A stretch of 64,000 nucleotides of DNA, taken from contig JAJCXX010000003.1 of the NCBI GenBank assembly GCA_029263195.1, forward strand, positions 1 through 64,000, given 5' to 3'. Positions 8,771 through 18,734 of this stretch are shown here, one piece after another. The notes below the pieces were generated by a model, which saw only the letters and a program-made list of their open reading frames with translations, was not told where the DNA came from and made no database searches. Origin of the DNA: Acidimicrobiales bacterium (lineage in GTDB: Bacteria > Actinomycetota > Acidimicrobiia > Acidimicrobiales > Aldehydirespiratoraceae). How positions within the stretch are numbered: the stretch's first letter is position 1; each line of letters opens with the position of its first letter. The translations under genes were made by a program, and so were the position numbers.

Positions 8771-11266
8771 TCAGTCGGGATCGGCGAGATCGTCGTCGAT
8801 ATCGACTTCATCGCCGCCTCTCACCAACGCTATCGATGCCACGACATCATCGGCGTCGGGGCTGATCACCTTCACTCCGCTGGCCGAGCGGCCCTGGATC
8901 GAGATGTCGGCGGCCCGGGTGCGCATCAACACACCGTTTCGGGTCACGGCCAGAATCTCGTCGTCCTCTTCGACCACCAACGTGCCGACAACCTCACCGC
9001 GCTCAGCCGTGACCTTGATACCCCTGACCCCCATACCGGCCCGACCCTTGCGCGGATACTCATCGACCGGCGTGCGCTTCCCGTATCCCGCTTCGGTGAT
9101 ATGGATCAGTGTCGTGTCGTGCCGGGCGATGTCGCAGCCCACGACGCGATCGCCCTGCTTCTTGAACTTGATGCCCTTCACGCCGGCTGCGTTGCGGCCC
9201 ATCTCGCGGACCTGGTCCTCGCCGAAACGTATGGTCTGGCCCATTCCGGACGACAACAAGATGTCGTGGATGCCATTGGTGGGAATGACCTCGACGAGCT
9301 CGTCATCGTCGTTGAGTTTCACCGCGATCAGCCCGGCCCGCAGCGAGGAATCGTAGGCGTTGAACCGGGTCTTTTTCACCCGACCCTTGGCGGTGGCGAA
9401 GAAGAGATACCGATTGGTCTCATAGTCGCGAGTATCGATGATCGCGCGTATCGTCTCGCCGTCCTGAAGCGGCAACAGATTTACGATTGCGGCTCCGCGG
9501 GAGGTGCGCGACGACACCGGGATGGTGTGGGCCTTGAGCCGATACACCTTGCCCCGCGTAGAGAAGAACAGCAGATACGAGTGTGCTGTGGTCTGGATCA
9601 TGTGGGTGACGGTGTCTTCGTCTTTCAACTTGGCACCGGCCACTCCCCTGCCGCCGCGTCCCTGAATGCGGAACTCGTCGGCCGGAACCGTCTTGACGTA
9701 TCCCGACGCCGACATGGTGAAAACGAGATCGTCGTCGTCGATGAGATCCTCGATGTCGAACTCACCGGGATCGATCTCGAGGCTCGAATGCCTCGGTTCG
9801 GAGAACTTCTCTTCGACGGCATCAATCTCCTCGATGATGACGCCACGTAGCTTCTGATCGTCGCCGAGAATCGACTCCAGCTCGGCGATCTCCTCGTTGA
9901 GTTCGGCGGCCTCGCTCTCGAGATTGTTTCGACCGAGTCTGGTGAGACGCACCAGCTGCATTTCGAGAATGTGATTGGCCTGCACCTCGGTGAACTCGAA
10001 TGGTTCGGCCATCAGGGCCCCACGGGCCTCAGACCGGTCGCTGCTGGCCCTAATGGCCGCGATGATCTCATCGATGAGGTCGAGTGCCTTGATGAGGCCC
10101 TCGACAATGTGGAGACGCTGCTGCTTGTCGTCGAGAAGGTATTGCGACCGGCGGGTGACAACTTCGATCTGGTGATCGACGTAGGCCACGAGCGCCTTGC
10201 GCAGCGTGAGGGTGCGAGGCACCCCATCGACCAGCGCCACCATGTTGATCGCGAAGCTCGACTGCAGCGGCGTGTGCTTCCAAAGATTGTTGAGCACGAC
10301 CTCTGGATTGGCGTCGCGCTTGAGTTTGATGACGAACCTGGTGTCGTCGCCGGAGGACTCGTCGTTGGCGTCGGCGACTCCATCCAACACACCGGACTTC
10401 ACGAGCTCGACGATCTTGCGGGCCACCGCCCCGGCCGACACCTGATACGGAAGCGCCGTGACCACCAGGCAGGTGCGATTCTTGATCTCGGTGGTTTCGA
10501 TGTTGGCCCGCATCTTCACCGAGCCGCGCCCGGTGCGGTAGGCCGATTCGATGCCGACCCGGCCGAGGATCTGACCACCGGTCGGGAAATCGGGGCCGTG
10601 CACGAACTCCATGAGGTCGTCGGTGGTGGCGTCGGGGTTCAGGAGCAGATGCTTGACCGCGGCGACCACTTCACTCAGGTTGTGGGGAGGAATGTTGGTG
10701 GCCATACCCACCGCGATCCCCTGAGACCCGTTGACCAGAAGATTCGGGAACCTGGCCGGCAGCACTGCCGGCTCGCTGAAGTCGCCCGAGTAGTTGTCGA
10801 TGAAATCGACGGTGTCCTGGTCGATGTCGGCGAGCATCCGCATCGCCAGATGATCCAGCCTCGATTCGGTGTAGCGAGCGGCAGCGGCCGGGAGCTCGGG
10901 AGATCCGTAGTTTCCGTGGAAATCGATGAGCGGATGACGCAGAGAGAAGGGCTGCGCCATGCGAACCAGAGCGTCGTAGATAGCGGTGTCGCCGTGGGGA
11001 TGGAATCGGGCCATCACATCGCCGACCACACGGGCGCACTTCACGTAGTTTCGGTCGGGTCTGAATCCTTGGTCGTACATCGACCACAAAATGCGGCGGT
11101 GCACGGGCTTGAGGCCATCGCGCGCGTCGGGAAGGGCTCGACTGACGATGACCGACATCGCGTAGTCGAGGAACGAACGTTCCATCTCTTCCTGGATCTC
11201 GATCTGGCTGTGAAACTCGTCGTCGTCGAATCCGGGATCGATGTCGGATGGTGGTTGATCGCTCAT
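8771..11266 (-). CDS. gyrA: DNA gyrase subunit A
   Basis: An 831-aa type IIA topoisomerase subunit that forms A2B2 with GyrB and introduces negative supercoils. The breakage-reunion domain contains the catalytic tyrosine in ARYTE (Tyr132) and the quinolone-resistance region [12 protein letters not shown] with Thr94 and Asp98 at the positions equivalent to E. coli Ser83 and Asp87. The GyrA-box appears as [13 protein letters not shown] in the C-terminal beta-pinwheel domain. The loop before the catalytic Tyr is one residue shorter than in M. tuberculosis and reads AAAARYTE rather than AAMRYTE. It follows gyrB by 15 bp, an operon arrangement. Confidence 0.98.
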   Translation of the reverse strand: MSDQPPSDIDPGFDDDEFHSQIEIQEEMERSFLDYAMSVIVSRALPDARDGLKPVHRRILWSMYDQGFRPDRNYVKCARVVGDVMARFHPHGDTAIYDALVRMAQPFSLRHPLIDFHGNYGSPELPAAAARYTESRLDHLAMRMLADIDQDTVDFIDNYSGDFSEPAVLPARFPNLLVNGSQGIAVGMATNIPPHNLSEVVAAVKHLLLNPDATTDDLMEFVHGPDFPTGGQILGRVGIESAYRTGRGSVKMRANIETTEIKNRTCLVVTALPYQVSAGAVARKIVELVKSGVLDGVADANDESSGDDTRFVIKLKRDANPEVVLNNLWKHTPLQSSFAINMVALVDGVPRTLTLRKALVAYVDHQIEVVTRRSQYLLDDKQQRLHIVEGLIKALDLIDEIIAAIRASSDRSEARGALMAEPFEFTEVQANHILEMQLVRLTRLGRNNLESEAAELNEEIAELESILGDDQKLRGVIIEEIDAVEEKFSEPRHSSLEIDPGEFDIEDLIDDDDLVFTMSASGYVKTVPADEFRIQGRGGRGVAGAKLKDEDTVTHMIQTTAHSYLLFFSTRGKVYRLKAHTIPVSSRTSRGAAIVNLLPLQDGETIRAIIDTRDYETNRYLFFATAKGRVKKTRFNAYDSSLRAGLIAVKLNDDDELVEVIPTNGIHDILLSSGMGQTIRFGEDQVREMGRNAAGVKGIKFKKQGDRVVGCDIARHDTTLIHITEAGYGKRTPVDEYPRKGRAGMGVRGIKVTAERGEVVGTLVVEEDDEILAVTRNGVLMRTRAADISIQGRSASGVKVISPDADDVVASIALVRGGDEVDIDDDLADPD

Positions 11267-11281
11267 TCAGAAACCAGCCAT

Positions 11282-13345
11282 TCAGAAATCGAGGTTGCGT
11301 ACTTCGCGGGCGTTGGTGACGATGAAGTTGCGTCGCTGTTCGACGTCGTCGCCCATGAGAATCGACGTGACCTCATCGGCGATCGCGGCCTGCTCCACCT
11401 CCACCTTCAACAGGCTTCGACTACCGGACTTCATCGTGGTCGAACGCAGCTCATCCCAGTCCATCTCACCGAGGCCCTTGAGCCGCTGAAAATCCTTGGT
11501 GTAGTTGGGTCGCTCGGCCAGGAATTCGTCCTTGGCCTGATCGTCTTTGAGGTAGACGGTGTTGTTGGTGGAAACCCTCGTCGAATACAGAGGAGGCTGA
11601 GCGATGTAGACATAGCCGGCCTCGACCATCGGACGCATCTGACGGAAGAAGAACGTGAGTAGCAGGGTGCGGATGTGGCTGCCGTCGACATCGGCGTCGG
11701 CCAACAAGATGACCTTGTGATATCGGGCCTCTTCGATGTCGAACTCATCGCCGAAACCGGCCCCGATGGCCGTGATCAGGGCCTGGACCTCGGCGTTCTT
11801 GAGCATCTTGTCGATGCGGGCCCGTTCGACGTTGAGGATCTTGCCTCGAATGGGAAGAATCGCCTGCGTCTCGGGATCTCGGGCTCGGACTGCTGATCCC
11901 CCGGCTGAGTCGCCCTCGACTATGAACAATTCGCGGCGTTCGGCCTCCTTGGCCGAGCAGTCCTTGAGCTTGTCGGGCATACCTACGCCGTCGAGCAACG
12001 ACTTCGACCTGATGGCCTTACGGGCATCGGCGGCCGCTACACGAGCTCTGGAGGCGCTGAGGGCCTTGCCGACGATGCGCTTGGCCTCGTTGGGATGCTC
12101 CTCGAGCCACTCGGCCAGCTTCTCGTTGGTGACCTTCTCGACCAACGAACGCATCGACACGTTGCCGAGTTTCGATTTGGTCTGGCCTTCGAACTGCGGA
12201 TCGCCGATACGGGCACTGATGATCGTGGTGAGACCCTCGCGAATGTCCTCTCCCTGGAGGTTGGATTCCTTCTCCTTGAGGAGGCCTTTGTCGCGGCAGT
12301 AGGCATTGACGGTTCGGGTGAGAGCGGTGCGGAATCCCTGTTCGTGCATGCCGCCTTCGAGAGTGGCTATGCCGTTGGCGAAGCTGTGGAGACCATCGGA
12401 GTTGAAGCCGGTGTTCCATTGGAACGCGATCTCGACCTCATGGGCGTTGCCGTCGATGTCCTCGCTGCCCTCGAAGAATCCGACATCTTCGAACAGGGCT
12501 TCCTTGGCGGCGTTGACATGACTGACGAAGTCGATGATGCCGCCGTCGTATCGGAATGTCGTCCAGCCGTCGATCACCTCGCCGTCCTCGGTGGCCGTGG
12601 GGTCGGACTCCTCGGAAATCTCTTCGCTTTCGGCCTCTTCGTCGGCCGACGGAACGACCATCGACTGCACGGCGGAACCCGCGTCAGGCCGAAGGTCGCG
12701 AACCTTGATCTCGAGGCCCCGGTTGAGGAAGGCCATCATCTGGAACCGCTCGACCAGGGTCTTGAAGCGGAAGATGATCCCGTCGAGGATGGTCGGGTCG
12801 GGCCAGAACCTGACGGTGGTGCCAGTTCGCGGCTCACCATCGACCAACGGCGCGTCGCCGATAGGTTCGAGCTTCGACTCCAGCTCTCCACCATCGACGA
12901 ACGACATGGCGTGGCGTTTGCCGTGGCGGTCGATCTCGACCTCGACCCGACTCGAAAGAGCGTTGACCACCGAGACACCGACGCCGTGGAGACCACCCGA
13001 CACCTTGTAGCCCTTCCCTCCGAACTTGCCGCCGGCATGAAGAACTGTGAGGACCACTTCGGCCGCACTCATGTCGGTGTATTTCGGGTGGGTCTCGACG
13101 GGGATACCTCGACCGTTGTCGACCACCTCACAGCTGCCGTCGGGGAGTATCGAGATCTCGATACTGGTGCAGTAACCGGCCATTGCTTCGTCGATCGAGT
13201 TGTCGACCACTTCCCAGACGAGATGGTGAAGACCGGTGGACCCGGTGGAGCCGATGTACATGCCGGGACGACGCCTGACCGCCTCGAGACCCTCGAGCAC
13301 GGTGATGTCTTGGGCTCCGTATGAAGACTCGCTCTTGGAGTTCAA
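11282..13345 (-). CDS. gyrB: DNA gyrase subunit B
   Basis: A 687-aa ATPase subunit of gyrase. The GHKL ATPase domain has EVVDNSIDEA (ATP/Mg-binding Asn), DNGRGIP and the ATP lid GGLHGVGVSVVNALS; the Toprim domain has EGDSAGG and DADVDGSHI; the C-terminus contains the QPPLY motif. An acidic, probably disordered insert (EEAESEEISEESDPTATED) interrupts the transducer region. The start appears to be TTG at 13345 with AAAAGGAA upstream; no ATG or GTG gives a family-like N-terminus. It is the first gene of gyrBA and lies behind dciA. Confidence 0.98.
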   Translation of the reverse strand: MNSKSESSYGAQDITVLEGLEAVRRRPGMYIGSTGSTGLHHLVWEVVDNSIDEAMAGYCTSIEISILPDGSCEVVDNGRGIPVETHPKYTDMSAAEVVLTVLHAGGKFGGKGYKVSGGLHGVGVSVVNALSSRVEVEIDRHGKRHAMSFVDGGELESKLEPIGDAPLVDGEPRTGTTVRFWPDPTILDGIIFRFKTLVERFQMMAFLNRGLEIKVRDLRPDAGSAVQSMVVPSADEEAESEEISEESDPTATEDGEVIDGWTTFRYDGGIIDFVSHVNAAKEALFEDVGFFEGSEDIDGNAHEVEIAFQWNTGFNSDGLHSFANGIATLEGGMHEQGFRTALTRTVNAYCRDKGLLKEKESNLQGEDIREGLTTIISARIGDPQFEGQTKSKLGNVSMRSLVEKVTNEKLAEWLEEHPNEAKRIVGKALSASRARVAAADARKAIRSKSLLDGVGMPDKLKDCSAKEAERRELFIVEGDSAGGSAVRARDPETQAILPIRGKILNVERARIDKMLKNAEVQALITAIGAGFGDEFDIEEARYHKVILLADADVDGSHIRTLLLTFFFRQMRPMVEAGYVYIAQPPLYSTRVSTNNTVYLKDDQAKDEFLAERPNYTKDFQRLKGLGEMDWDELRSTTMKSGSRSLLKVEVEQAAIADEVTSILMGDDVEQRRNFIVTNAREVRNLDF

Positions 13346-13479
13346 ACCTGACGATTCCTTTTCCGGATTCTCGGGCGGTGCGACCCGTCAGCCGATGTCG
13401 TTCGATGGCCTATGGCGAGCAACCGCGGGAGCCGAAAAGGCCCGTACACGGTCCACCAATTCTAGCAGCCGAGGGTGAC

Positions 13480-13794
13480 TTATCCGCGGCTGTCGACCCT
13501 CACCCTGATGTCTGTTATCCGGGTGGTTCCCGTGATCTCGGCGACCCTTCCCACAACCTCGGCACGAAGCCACTTCAACTCCGCCGCCCATGCCGAATCG
13601 TCGACCGTCACCACCACCACCTCGCCGTCGATCGCGGTCGGACGACAGTGTCTCGCCAGGTCGGGGCCCACGATTTCATCCCATCTCCCGAAGACGGTGG
13701 ACAGCACATCGACCGACGGCGCGCGCATCGAACCCAAAAGGTGATTGAGGGCTGATGAGATGGTCCTCGGTGAACTGTCGCGACGCTGATTCAT
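13480..13794 (-). CDS. dciA: DciA-type replicative helicase loader (DUF721)
   Basis: A 104-aa DUF721 protein with the family core FGRWDEIVGPDLARHCRP (about 36-53) and a KH-like fold segment VVTVDDSAWAAELKWLR. DciA proteins load or assist DnaB helicase in bacteria lacking DnaC/DnaI; that function is known for the family, not shown here. Its start overlaps the recF stop by 4 nt, and the dnaN-recF-dciA-gyrB order matches M. tuberculosis, where this slot is Rv0004. Confidence 0.88.
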   Translation of the reverse strand: MNQRRDSSPRTISSALNHLLGSMRAPSVDVLSTVFGRWDEIVGPDLARHCRPTAIDGEVVVVTVDDSAWAAELKWLRAEVVGRVAEITGTTRITDIRVRVDSRG

Positions 13795-14873
13795 ACTGTC
13801 TCCGAGACGATTGTGCCACCGGCCACTCGTAGCACCTGGTCGGGCACGGCTCCGTCGGGAAGACCCGACGCCGACGTGAGCAGACGTTGGGCGTCGGGAA
13901 GGGCATCGAGGAGCGCACCGGCCCGACCCGGATCGAGCTCGGAGAACACATCGTCGAGCAACAACACCGGACTCGAGCCGCCGTCTCGGACCACAGAATC
14001 AACCGCCAATCTGAGCGCCAGGGCCAGTGACCGTTGTTCGCCCTGGGAGGCATGGGTACGGGCCGGAATGCCACCGATCGACAGTTCGATCTCATCGCGA
14101 TGCGGACCAATCGTCGACACGCCTCTCCGCACGTCGATCTTCCGCGACTCGACGAGTGCAGAAGCCAGATCATCTCCCCAGCTCGACACGTAGTCAGCGC
14201 CGACATCGGTGGCTCGGCGGGCGACACTGTCGTAGGCGCCGGCGAGTCGTGGACCAATGTCGTCGAGAAGCTCGCGACGGCTCTGCCGGAGAGAGTCGCC
14301 GATGACTGCCAGCTTCGAATCCCATACATCGAGCGTGAACTCGGCATCGGCATCCAGGCGACCCCCAGCCGATCGCAGTAACGCATTGCGTTGCCGCAAG
14401 ACCCTCTCCAGGTCGGTCCGCAACGGATCGTGTCGGGGATGCCGTCCGACCAACGCGTCGTCGATCCAGCGGCGTCTCAATGCCGGGCCACCCTTCACCA
14501 ACGACAGATCATCGGGTGAGAACACCGTGACCCTCAACACCTCACGCAGATCGCTGTTGCGTTGAAGGCGCTGACGGTTGACCTGGAGTCGGTTGCGTCC
14601 GACCCGGGGAAGCTCGGCCTCGATCAATTGCTCGCGACCATCACCGGCCTCGACGGTCGCACGGATCACGGCGGAGTCAGCGCCGACCCGTGTGAGTGCA
14701 TCGTCGGGGGCGCCCCGGAAGCTGCCTGTGCCCGACAGCCATCCGATCGCCTCGATCAGGTTGGACTTCCCCTGGCCGTTCTCGCCGAGGATCGCGGTGA
14801 GACCACGACCGAACTCGACGTCGGCCATTTCGTAGTTTCGAAAGTCGCGCAGTTGAAGTGAGGTGATCAACAC
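13791..14873 (-). CDS. recF: DNA replication and repair protein RecF
   Basis: A 360-aa SMC-like ATPase that recognises gaps at stalled forks and helps RecOR load RecA. Walker A is GENGQGKSNLIEA (34-46), the ABC signature is ASQGEQRSLALALRLA, and Walker B is PVLLLDDVFSELD. The N-terminus MLITSLQLRDFRNY is canonical, supporting the start. It lies 13 bp after dnaN and overlaps dciA by 4 nt, so dnaN-recF-dciA form one transcriptional unit. Confidence 0.97.
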   Translation of the reverse strand: MLITSLQLRDFRNYEMADVEFGRGLTAILGENGQGKSNLIEAIGWLSGTGSFRGAPDDALTRVGADSAVIRATVEAGDGREQLIEAELPRVGRNRLQVNRQRLQRNSDLREVLRVTVFSPDDLSLVKGGPALRRRWIDDALVGRHPRHDPLRTDLERVLRQRNALLRSAGGRLDADAEFTLDVWDSKLAVIGDSLRQSRRELLDDIGPRLAGAYDSVARRATDVGADYVSSWGDDLASALVESRKIDVRRGVSTIGPHRDEIELSIGGIPARTHASQGEQRSLALALRLAVDSVVRDGGSSPVLLLDDVFSELDPGRAGALLDALPDAQRLLTSASGLPDGAVPDQVLRVAGGTIVSETV

Positions 14874-14886
14874 CAGCTGATGTCGG

Positions 14887-15987
14887 TCAGCTCACCCGTA
14901 CCGGCATGAGCAGGTAGAGGAAGTCCTCGTCCTCGACCGACCGCAACAGAGCTGGTTTGAGTTCGTCGACTGTCTCAAGAGTGAGCTCTTCTCCCGGAGC
15001 GACCTCGATCCCATCGATCAGATACTCGGGATTGAACGCCACGGTGAGGGCTTCACCTTGATAGGTGGCCGGCATCGACTCGTGGGCCTGCCCCACGTCC
15101 TGGGTGACCGCAACCAGTTCGAGCCCGTCCGACGACATCGACAGACGAATCGGAGTCGACTCTTGAGCCATCAATCTGACTCTCTTCACCGCGTCGAGGA
15201 GAGCCCCTCGGTCGACGGTGAGACGATTGGGATGGTTGGTGGGTATCAGACCGCGATAGTTGGGGAAGTCGCCCTCTATCAGACGAGTGGTGACCGAGAC
15301 GTTGCCAACCTCGAAGCGGGCCTCTTGCTCACCCAGTCGGAGGGTGAGCTGATCGGCTTCACCGATCAATCGGCTCAGTTCGAGAAGCGACTTGCTCGGT
15401 ACCAACACCTTCTGGCCCTCGCCGAGAATCGACGATCCAGCAATGTCGCATACCGACAGGCGATATGAGTCGGTGGACACCAGACGCAGACCATCGTCTT
15501 CGGAGGCCATCAGAACTCCGGTGAGGATCGGTCTGGCGTCATCGGAGGACGCCGACTTGACCACCTGCTGCAGTGCTCCCCTGAAGCTTGCGCCATCGAG
15601 GGTCACGGCATCGCCCTCCGGCGACGACAACTGTGGAAAATCATCGACCGGAATTGTGCGAACAGAGAACTCCGACGGCGCGGCCACGATGCTCAGCTCG
15701 TCGTCGTCCATGGTGATCTCAACTGCTCCTGGACGCAGAGAGCGAACGATGTCGGATACCAACTTCGACGGAACCACCGCGACACCATCTTCGGCACCGG
15801 CAACGGTTGTTTTCACTACGATCGTGAGATCGAGATCGCTTCCGGTGACAGTGAGTTGATCTCCGGACACATCAAGATGCACTCCGGACAGCACCGGTAG
15901 AACCCCTCCCCTGGTGGTGACGGCGCGTCCGGCGGAGCTGAGGGCGTCGTGCAGGACGTCTCTTTCGCAGCGAAACTTCATACCCAT
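14887..15987 (-). CDS. dnaN: DNA polymerase III beta sliding clamp
   Basis: A 366-aa ring clamp that tethers the replicase to DNA. The N-terminus MKFRCERDVLHDALSSAGRAV and the C-terminal peptide-binding region ending LLMPVRVS are typical; three repeated clamp folds fit the length. Two candidate ATGs exist (15987 and 15981); the first is used because AGGAG lies 13 nt upstream, already long, and the second would be further away. It lies downstream of dnaA behind a 242-bp gap with DnaA-box-like sites. Confidence 0.97.
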   Translation of the reverse strand: MGMKFRCERDVLHDALSSAGRAVTTRGGVLPVLSGVHLDVSGDQLTVTGSDLDLTIVVKTTVAGAEDGVAVVPSKLVSDIVRSLRPGAVEITMDDDELSIVAAPSEFSVRTIPVDDFPQLSSPEGDAVTLDGASFRGALQQVVKSASSDDARPILTGVLMASEDDGLRLVSTDSYRLSVCDIAGSSILGEGQKVLVPSKSLLELSRLIGEADQLTLRLGEQEARFEVGNVSVTTRLIEGDFPNYRGLIPTNHPNRLTVDRGALLDAVKRVRLMAQESTPIRLSMSSDGLELVAVTQDVGQAHESMPATYQGEALTVAFNPEYLIDGIEVAPGEELTLETVDELKPALLRSVEDEDFLYLLMPVRVS

Positions 15988-16229
15988 GATGCTGTTACTT
16001 CTCCTGGTTGACTTTGATCAAGGTAATAGTGGTCATAGGGCCTGTGGATTGTGGACGATGGCGAGTCTGCCTTGAAACGACAAGGGATTGTCGTCCCCAG
16101 GCAATCCATCGGATCGCACAGGTTGGTTCGATGTCGTGAGGGTGTGGTGGATGAAGGACGAGTTGCGCATGTCGCGTCCACGGCTGGTCAGCAGGGTTTC
16201 CACAACAGTGTCTACAGCTCCGACGTTCA
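15988..16229 (-). other. dnaA-dnaN intergenic region, possible part of oriC
   Basis: This 242-bp non-coding gap is where oriC lies in mycobacteria and streptomycetes. I see one 8/9 match to TTGTCCACA (TCGTCCACA, minus strand, 16050-16058), an adjacent 7/9 site (16043-16051) and a GTTTCCACA (16196-16204). This is sparse compared with Streptomyces oriC. An AT-richer stretch (TTTGATCAAGGTAATAGTGG, about 16012-16031) could be an unwinding element. Assignment as origin is inferred from context and shared with the dnaA-rpmH gap. Confidence 0.4.
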
Positions 16230-17600
16230 TCACGGGTGGTTGAGACGGTGCTGTAGTTCGGTGACCCTGTCGAAAATCTTCTGGCGTTCGCCCATGCGAG
16301 CTTCGATCTTGCGCACGGCGTGCATGACAGTGGTGTGATCTCGGTTGCCGAACGACTTGCCGATCTGGGGGTAGGAGAGTTCGGTGCTGTTGCGGGTGAC
16401 GTACATGGCGACCTGGCGGGCGTCGACCAATGGTCGCTGTCGGCTACCTCCGGTGAGCTGTTCGATCGTGAATCCGAACATCTCGGCGGTGTGTTCGATG
16501 ATTCGGGCCGCGGTCACCGGTGGCTTGGCCGACTTGCTGATCAGATCAGCGAGAACCATCGAAGCGAGATCCACCGTGAGGGGCTGATGGGTGAGGTTGG
16601 CGAACGCTGTGACCTTGATCAGCGCGCCCTCGAGCTCACGAATCGAGTCGGTGATGTTCTCGGCGATGAACGCGAACACCCCATCGGGGATGTCGACGAT
16701 GTTGGAGCCGGCCTTCTTGCGCAAGATGGCGAGGCGGGTCTCGAGGTCGGGGGGCTGAATATCGGTGATCAGGCCCCACTTGAAGCGACTTCTCAGGCGG
16801 TCCTCGAGGGTGGGAATGGCATCGGGGGTTCGATCCGACGACAACACGATCTGCTTGTTGTTCTGGTGGAGTTCGTTGAAGGTGTGGAAGAACTCCTCCT
16901 GGAGTCCGTCCTTGCCTTCCATGAATTGAATGTCATCAACCAGCAACACGTCGTTCTCTCGGTAGCGACGCTTGAAGTCGGGGAGGTTGTTGTTGCGGAT
17001 CGCCTCGACGAACTCGTTGAGGAAGGTTTCGGTCGAGACGTAGCGGACCTTGGCCTTGGGGTAGTGATGAGCCACGTAGTGGGCTATTCCCCTCAGCAGG
17101 TGGGTCTTGCCGAGACCGGAGTCGCCATGGATGAACAGAGGGTTGTAACTCAATGCCGGAGTTTCGGCGACGGCCAGTGCGGCGGCGTGAGCAAACCGGT
17201 TGGAGGGACCGATGACGAAGTGCTCGAAGGTGAACTTCTCGTCGATGCTGACGCTATCGAGCCCGCCGATCACCGCCGGCGTCGATTTGGAGTCGTCGGA
17301 GAACGACAGATCCGGGGCCGGGATGTCGAATGCAACGTCGTCCCAGTCGGTTTCGATCTCAACCCGTACGTTGCACGGATTGTCGGATTCGTCGATTGCG
17401 TCCTGTACCAGGCCGAGGTATCGCCCTTCGATTCTCTCCTTTTGCAGCCCGTTGGGAACGACCAACACCAAGTCGCCCTCATCGAAGGCCACAGCACGGG
17501 CGCCACTGAAGGTCGTACTCCACACAGCGTCGCTCACCTGGGCACGGATGGATTCTGAGCAACTCCCCCACAGACGGTCGGCGTCCTCGGTTTCTCCCAC
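16230..17600 (-). CDS. dnaA: Chromosomal replication initiator DnaA
   Basis: A 456-aa AAA+ initiator that binds DnaA boxes and melts oriC. Domain I starts near DADRLWGSCSESIRAQ; domain III has Walker A GDSGLGKTHLL, Walker B VLLVDDIQF and sensor regions; domain IV carries the DNA-binding signature RDHTTVMHAVRKIE. GTG at 17600 is chosen because AGGA lies about 9 nt upstream and it gives a family-like N-terminus; the frame is open to an ATG at 17711, but that extension covers DnaA-box-like palindromes and is not protein-like. A typical actinobacterial position next to rpmH in divergent orientation. Confidence 0.95.
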   Translation of the reverse strand: MGETEDADRLWGSCSESIRAQVSDAVWSTTFSGARAVAFDEGDLVLVVPNGLQKERIEGRYLGLVQDAIDESDNPCNVRVEIETDWDDVAFDIPAPDLSFSDDSKSTPAVIGGLDSVSIDEKFTFEHFVIGPSNRFAHAAALAVAETPALSYNPLFIHGDSGLGKTHLLRGIAHYVAHHYPKAKVRYVSTETFLNEFVEAIRNNNLPDFKRRYRENDVLLVDDIQFMEGKDGLQEEFFHTFNELHQNNKQIVLSSDRTPDAIPTLEDRLRSRFKWGLITDIQPPDLETRLAILRKKAGSNIVDIPDGVFAFIAENITDSIRELEGALIKVTAFANLTHQPLTVDLASMVLADLISKSAKPPVTAARIIEHTAEMFGFTIEQLTGGSRQRPLVDARQVAMYVTRNSTELSYPQIGKSFGNRDHTTVMHAVRKIEARMGERQKIFDRVTELQHRLNHP

Positions 17601-18028
17601 TCTTGTCAATCCTGTCTCCACAATGTCGTCCACAGGTGTGGACGAGTTCCTGTAAGGCCTTTGAGATCCAATCCGGCATCGACCGCGACATTCTCGCGGG
17701 CCAATCATCACCGGTGGACTGGCGAACGTAGCAGTGCTGTGGAAAGCCGCAACTCGGAGAGTCGACAGTCGCCAAAAGTCCTGCTCAAGTCGACTGTTGG
17801 TGGATGAAATTACATTGTTGGAAGATCCACTACATGCTTGTCGTTCTCACGAGTCCGATGTGTCGACGGCGTTTCGACCATGAAGCCAAAGAAATCTGTG
17901 ATGGCCCTACTGGTTGCCGCGAGTGTGATCCGACCCTACCGTTGTCATCTGACGTCATCGGTTTCCACAACCTCGAGACCGAATTCTGCCATCGAACACG
18001 TCCCGTCGATGGTTTCTGGGAGGAAGAC
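17601..18028. other. Divergent dnaA-rpmH intergenic region with DnaA-box palindrome (origin candidate)
   Basis: A 428-bp gap without genes where coding strand switches from minus (dnaA side) to plus (rpmH side). At 17626-17645 two DnaA-box-like nonamers face each other: TCGTCCACA, a GG spacer, TGTGGACGA. The same nonamer occurs in the dnaA-dnaN gap. Weaker candidates are TGTGGAAAG (17738-17746) and GTTTCCACA (17961-17969). It must contain the dnaA and rpmH promoters. Either autoregulatory boxes for dnaA or part of a split oriC would explain the sites. Confidence 0.5.
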
Positions 18029-18163
18029 ATGAAGCGGCCGTATCAACCAAACACCCGTAAGCGAAGCAAGAAGCACGGCTTTCGTTCGCGGATGAGCACA
18101 CGTGGTGGACGAGCCGTCCTCCGCTCCCGTCGCCTGAAGGGCCGCGCCCGTCTTTCGGCGTGA
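18029..18163 (+). CDS. rpmH: 50S ribosomal protein L34
   Basis: A 44-aa, highly basic ribosomal protein with the family signature [20 protein letters not shown] and the C-terminus LKGRARLSA. The start at 18029 has GGGAGGAAG just upstream; the open frame extends further upstream but without similarity. Its stop overlaps the rnpA GTG start by 4 nt, the classical rpmH-rnpA coupling. Confidence 0.97.
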   Translation: MKRPYQPNTRKRSKKHGFRSRMSTRGGRAVLRSRRLKGRARLSA

Positions 18164-18495
18164 TCCGGAATCTTTCGGGTCGCCGTTCGTTTCAACGGCT
18201 GAGATCCTCGGGAATCCGGTCGGGTAAAGGGCCCATTAGGGTTGTTTACCTCCGAACCTCAGGAGAATCGGCACGAGTAGCGTTCGCCATTCCACGTTCT
18301 GTGGGTGGTGCGGTGGTCCGAAACCGGATCCGAAGACGGATCAAAGCCGTGTTACGGGAACTAGAAGCCATCGAACCAGGATCGCCACCGGCCGGCGATT
18401 ATCTCATACGCGTCACGGCACCAATCGACGCGATGTCGCACGACCGCCTCAGTCGAACCCTGAGAGAACTGCTGTCAGCAGGGCAACGAACATGA
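18160..18495 (+). CDS. rnpA: Ribonuclease P protein component
   Basis: A 111-aa basic protein subunit of RNase P, which matures tRNA 5' ends with the M1 RNA. The RNR signature appears as [20 protein letters not shown] (about 48-67), followed by the family C-terminal helix. Starts with GTG overlapping the rpmH stop and ends overlapping the yidD start by 4 nt, so rpmH-rnpA-yidD-yidC are translated as a unit. Confidence 0.95.
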   Translation: MIRNLSGRRSFQRLRSSGIRSGKGPIRVVYLRTSGESARVAFAIPRSVGGAVVRNRIRRRIKAVLRELEAIEPGSPPAGDYLIRVTAPIDAMSHDRLSRTLRELLSAGQRT

Positions 18496-18734
18496 GTCCG
18501 TTGGCTCGTTTGTTTCGTGCTGGCGTGCGTGCCTACCAGCGATTGTTTTCCAACCGACCTTCGCCGTGTCGCTACGTACCTTCGTGTTCGTCCTACGCCG
18601 TCGATGCCATCGAGAAGCACGGTGCCGCCCGTGGGGGCTGGTACGCAACCAAACGAATCTGTCGTTGCCATCCGTGGGGTGGCCATGGCTGGGACCCCGT
18701 GCCTGAAGCCAGGGAGCATCAATGTTCGACCTGA
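18492..18734 (+). CDS. yidD: Membrane protein insertion efficiency factor YidD
   Basis: An 80-aa protein with the conserved cysteine-rich core [19 protein letters not shown] and [15 protein letters not shown]. YidD assists YidC-dependent membrane protein insertion. Its 3' end overlaps the start of yidC by 13 nt, as is common in this cluster. Confidence 0.95.
   Translation: MSPLARLFRAGVRAYQRLFSNRPSPCRYVPSCSSYAVDAIEKHGAARGGWYATKRICRCHPWGGHGWDPVPEAREHQCST

Noticed and set aside
9971..11662. Long plus-strand open frame (563 codons) across gyrA and the end of gyrB
   Set aside because: It is the antisense shadow of gyrA/gyrB in high-GC DNA; no family-like features. The same applies to the antisense frames at 12095-13324, 16320-17558, 8348-9850 and 55567-56988.
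16230..17711. Longer dnaA beginning at ATG 17711
   Set aside because: The extra 37 residues are not DnaA-like and cover the DnaA-box palindrome; GTG at 17600 has a better ribosome-binding site.
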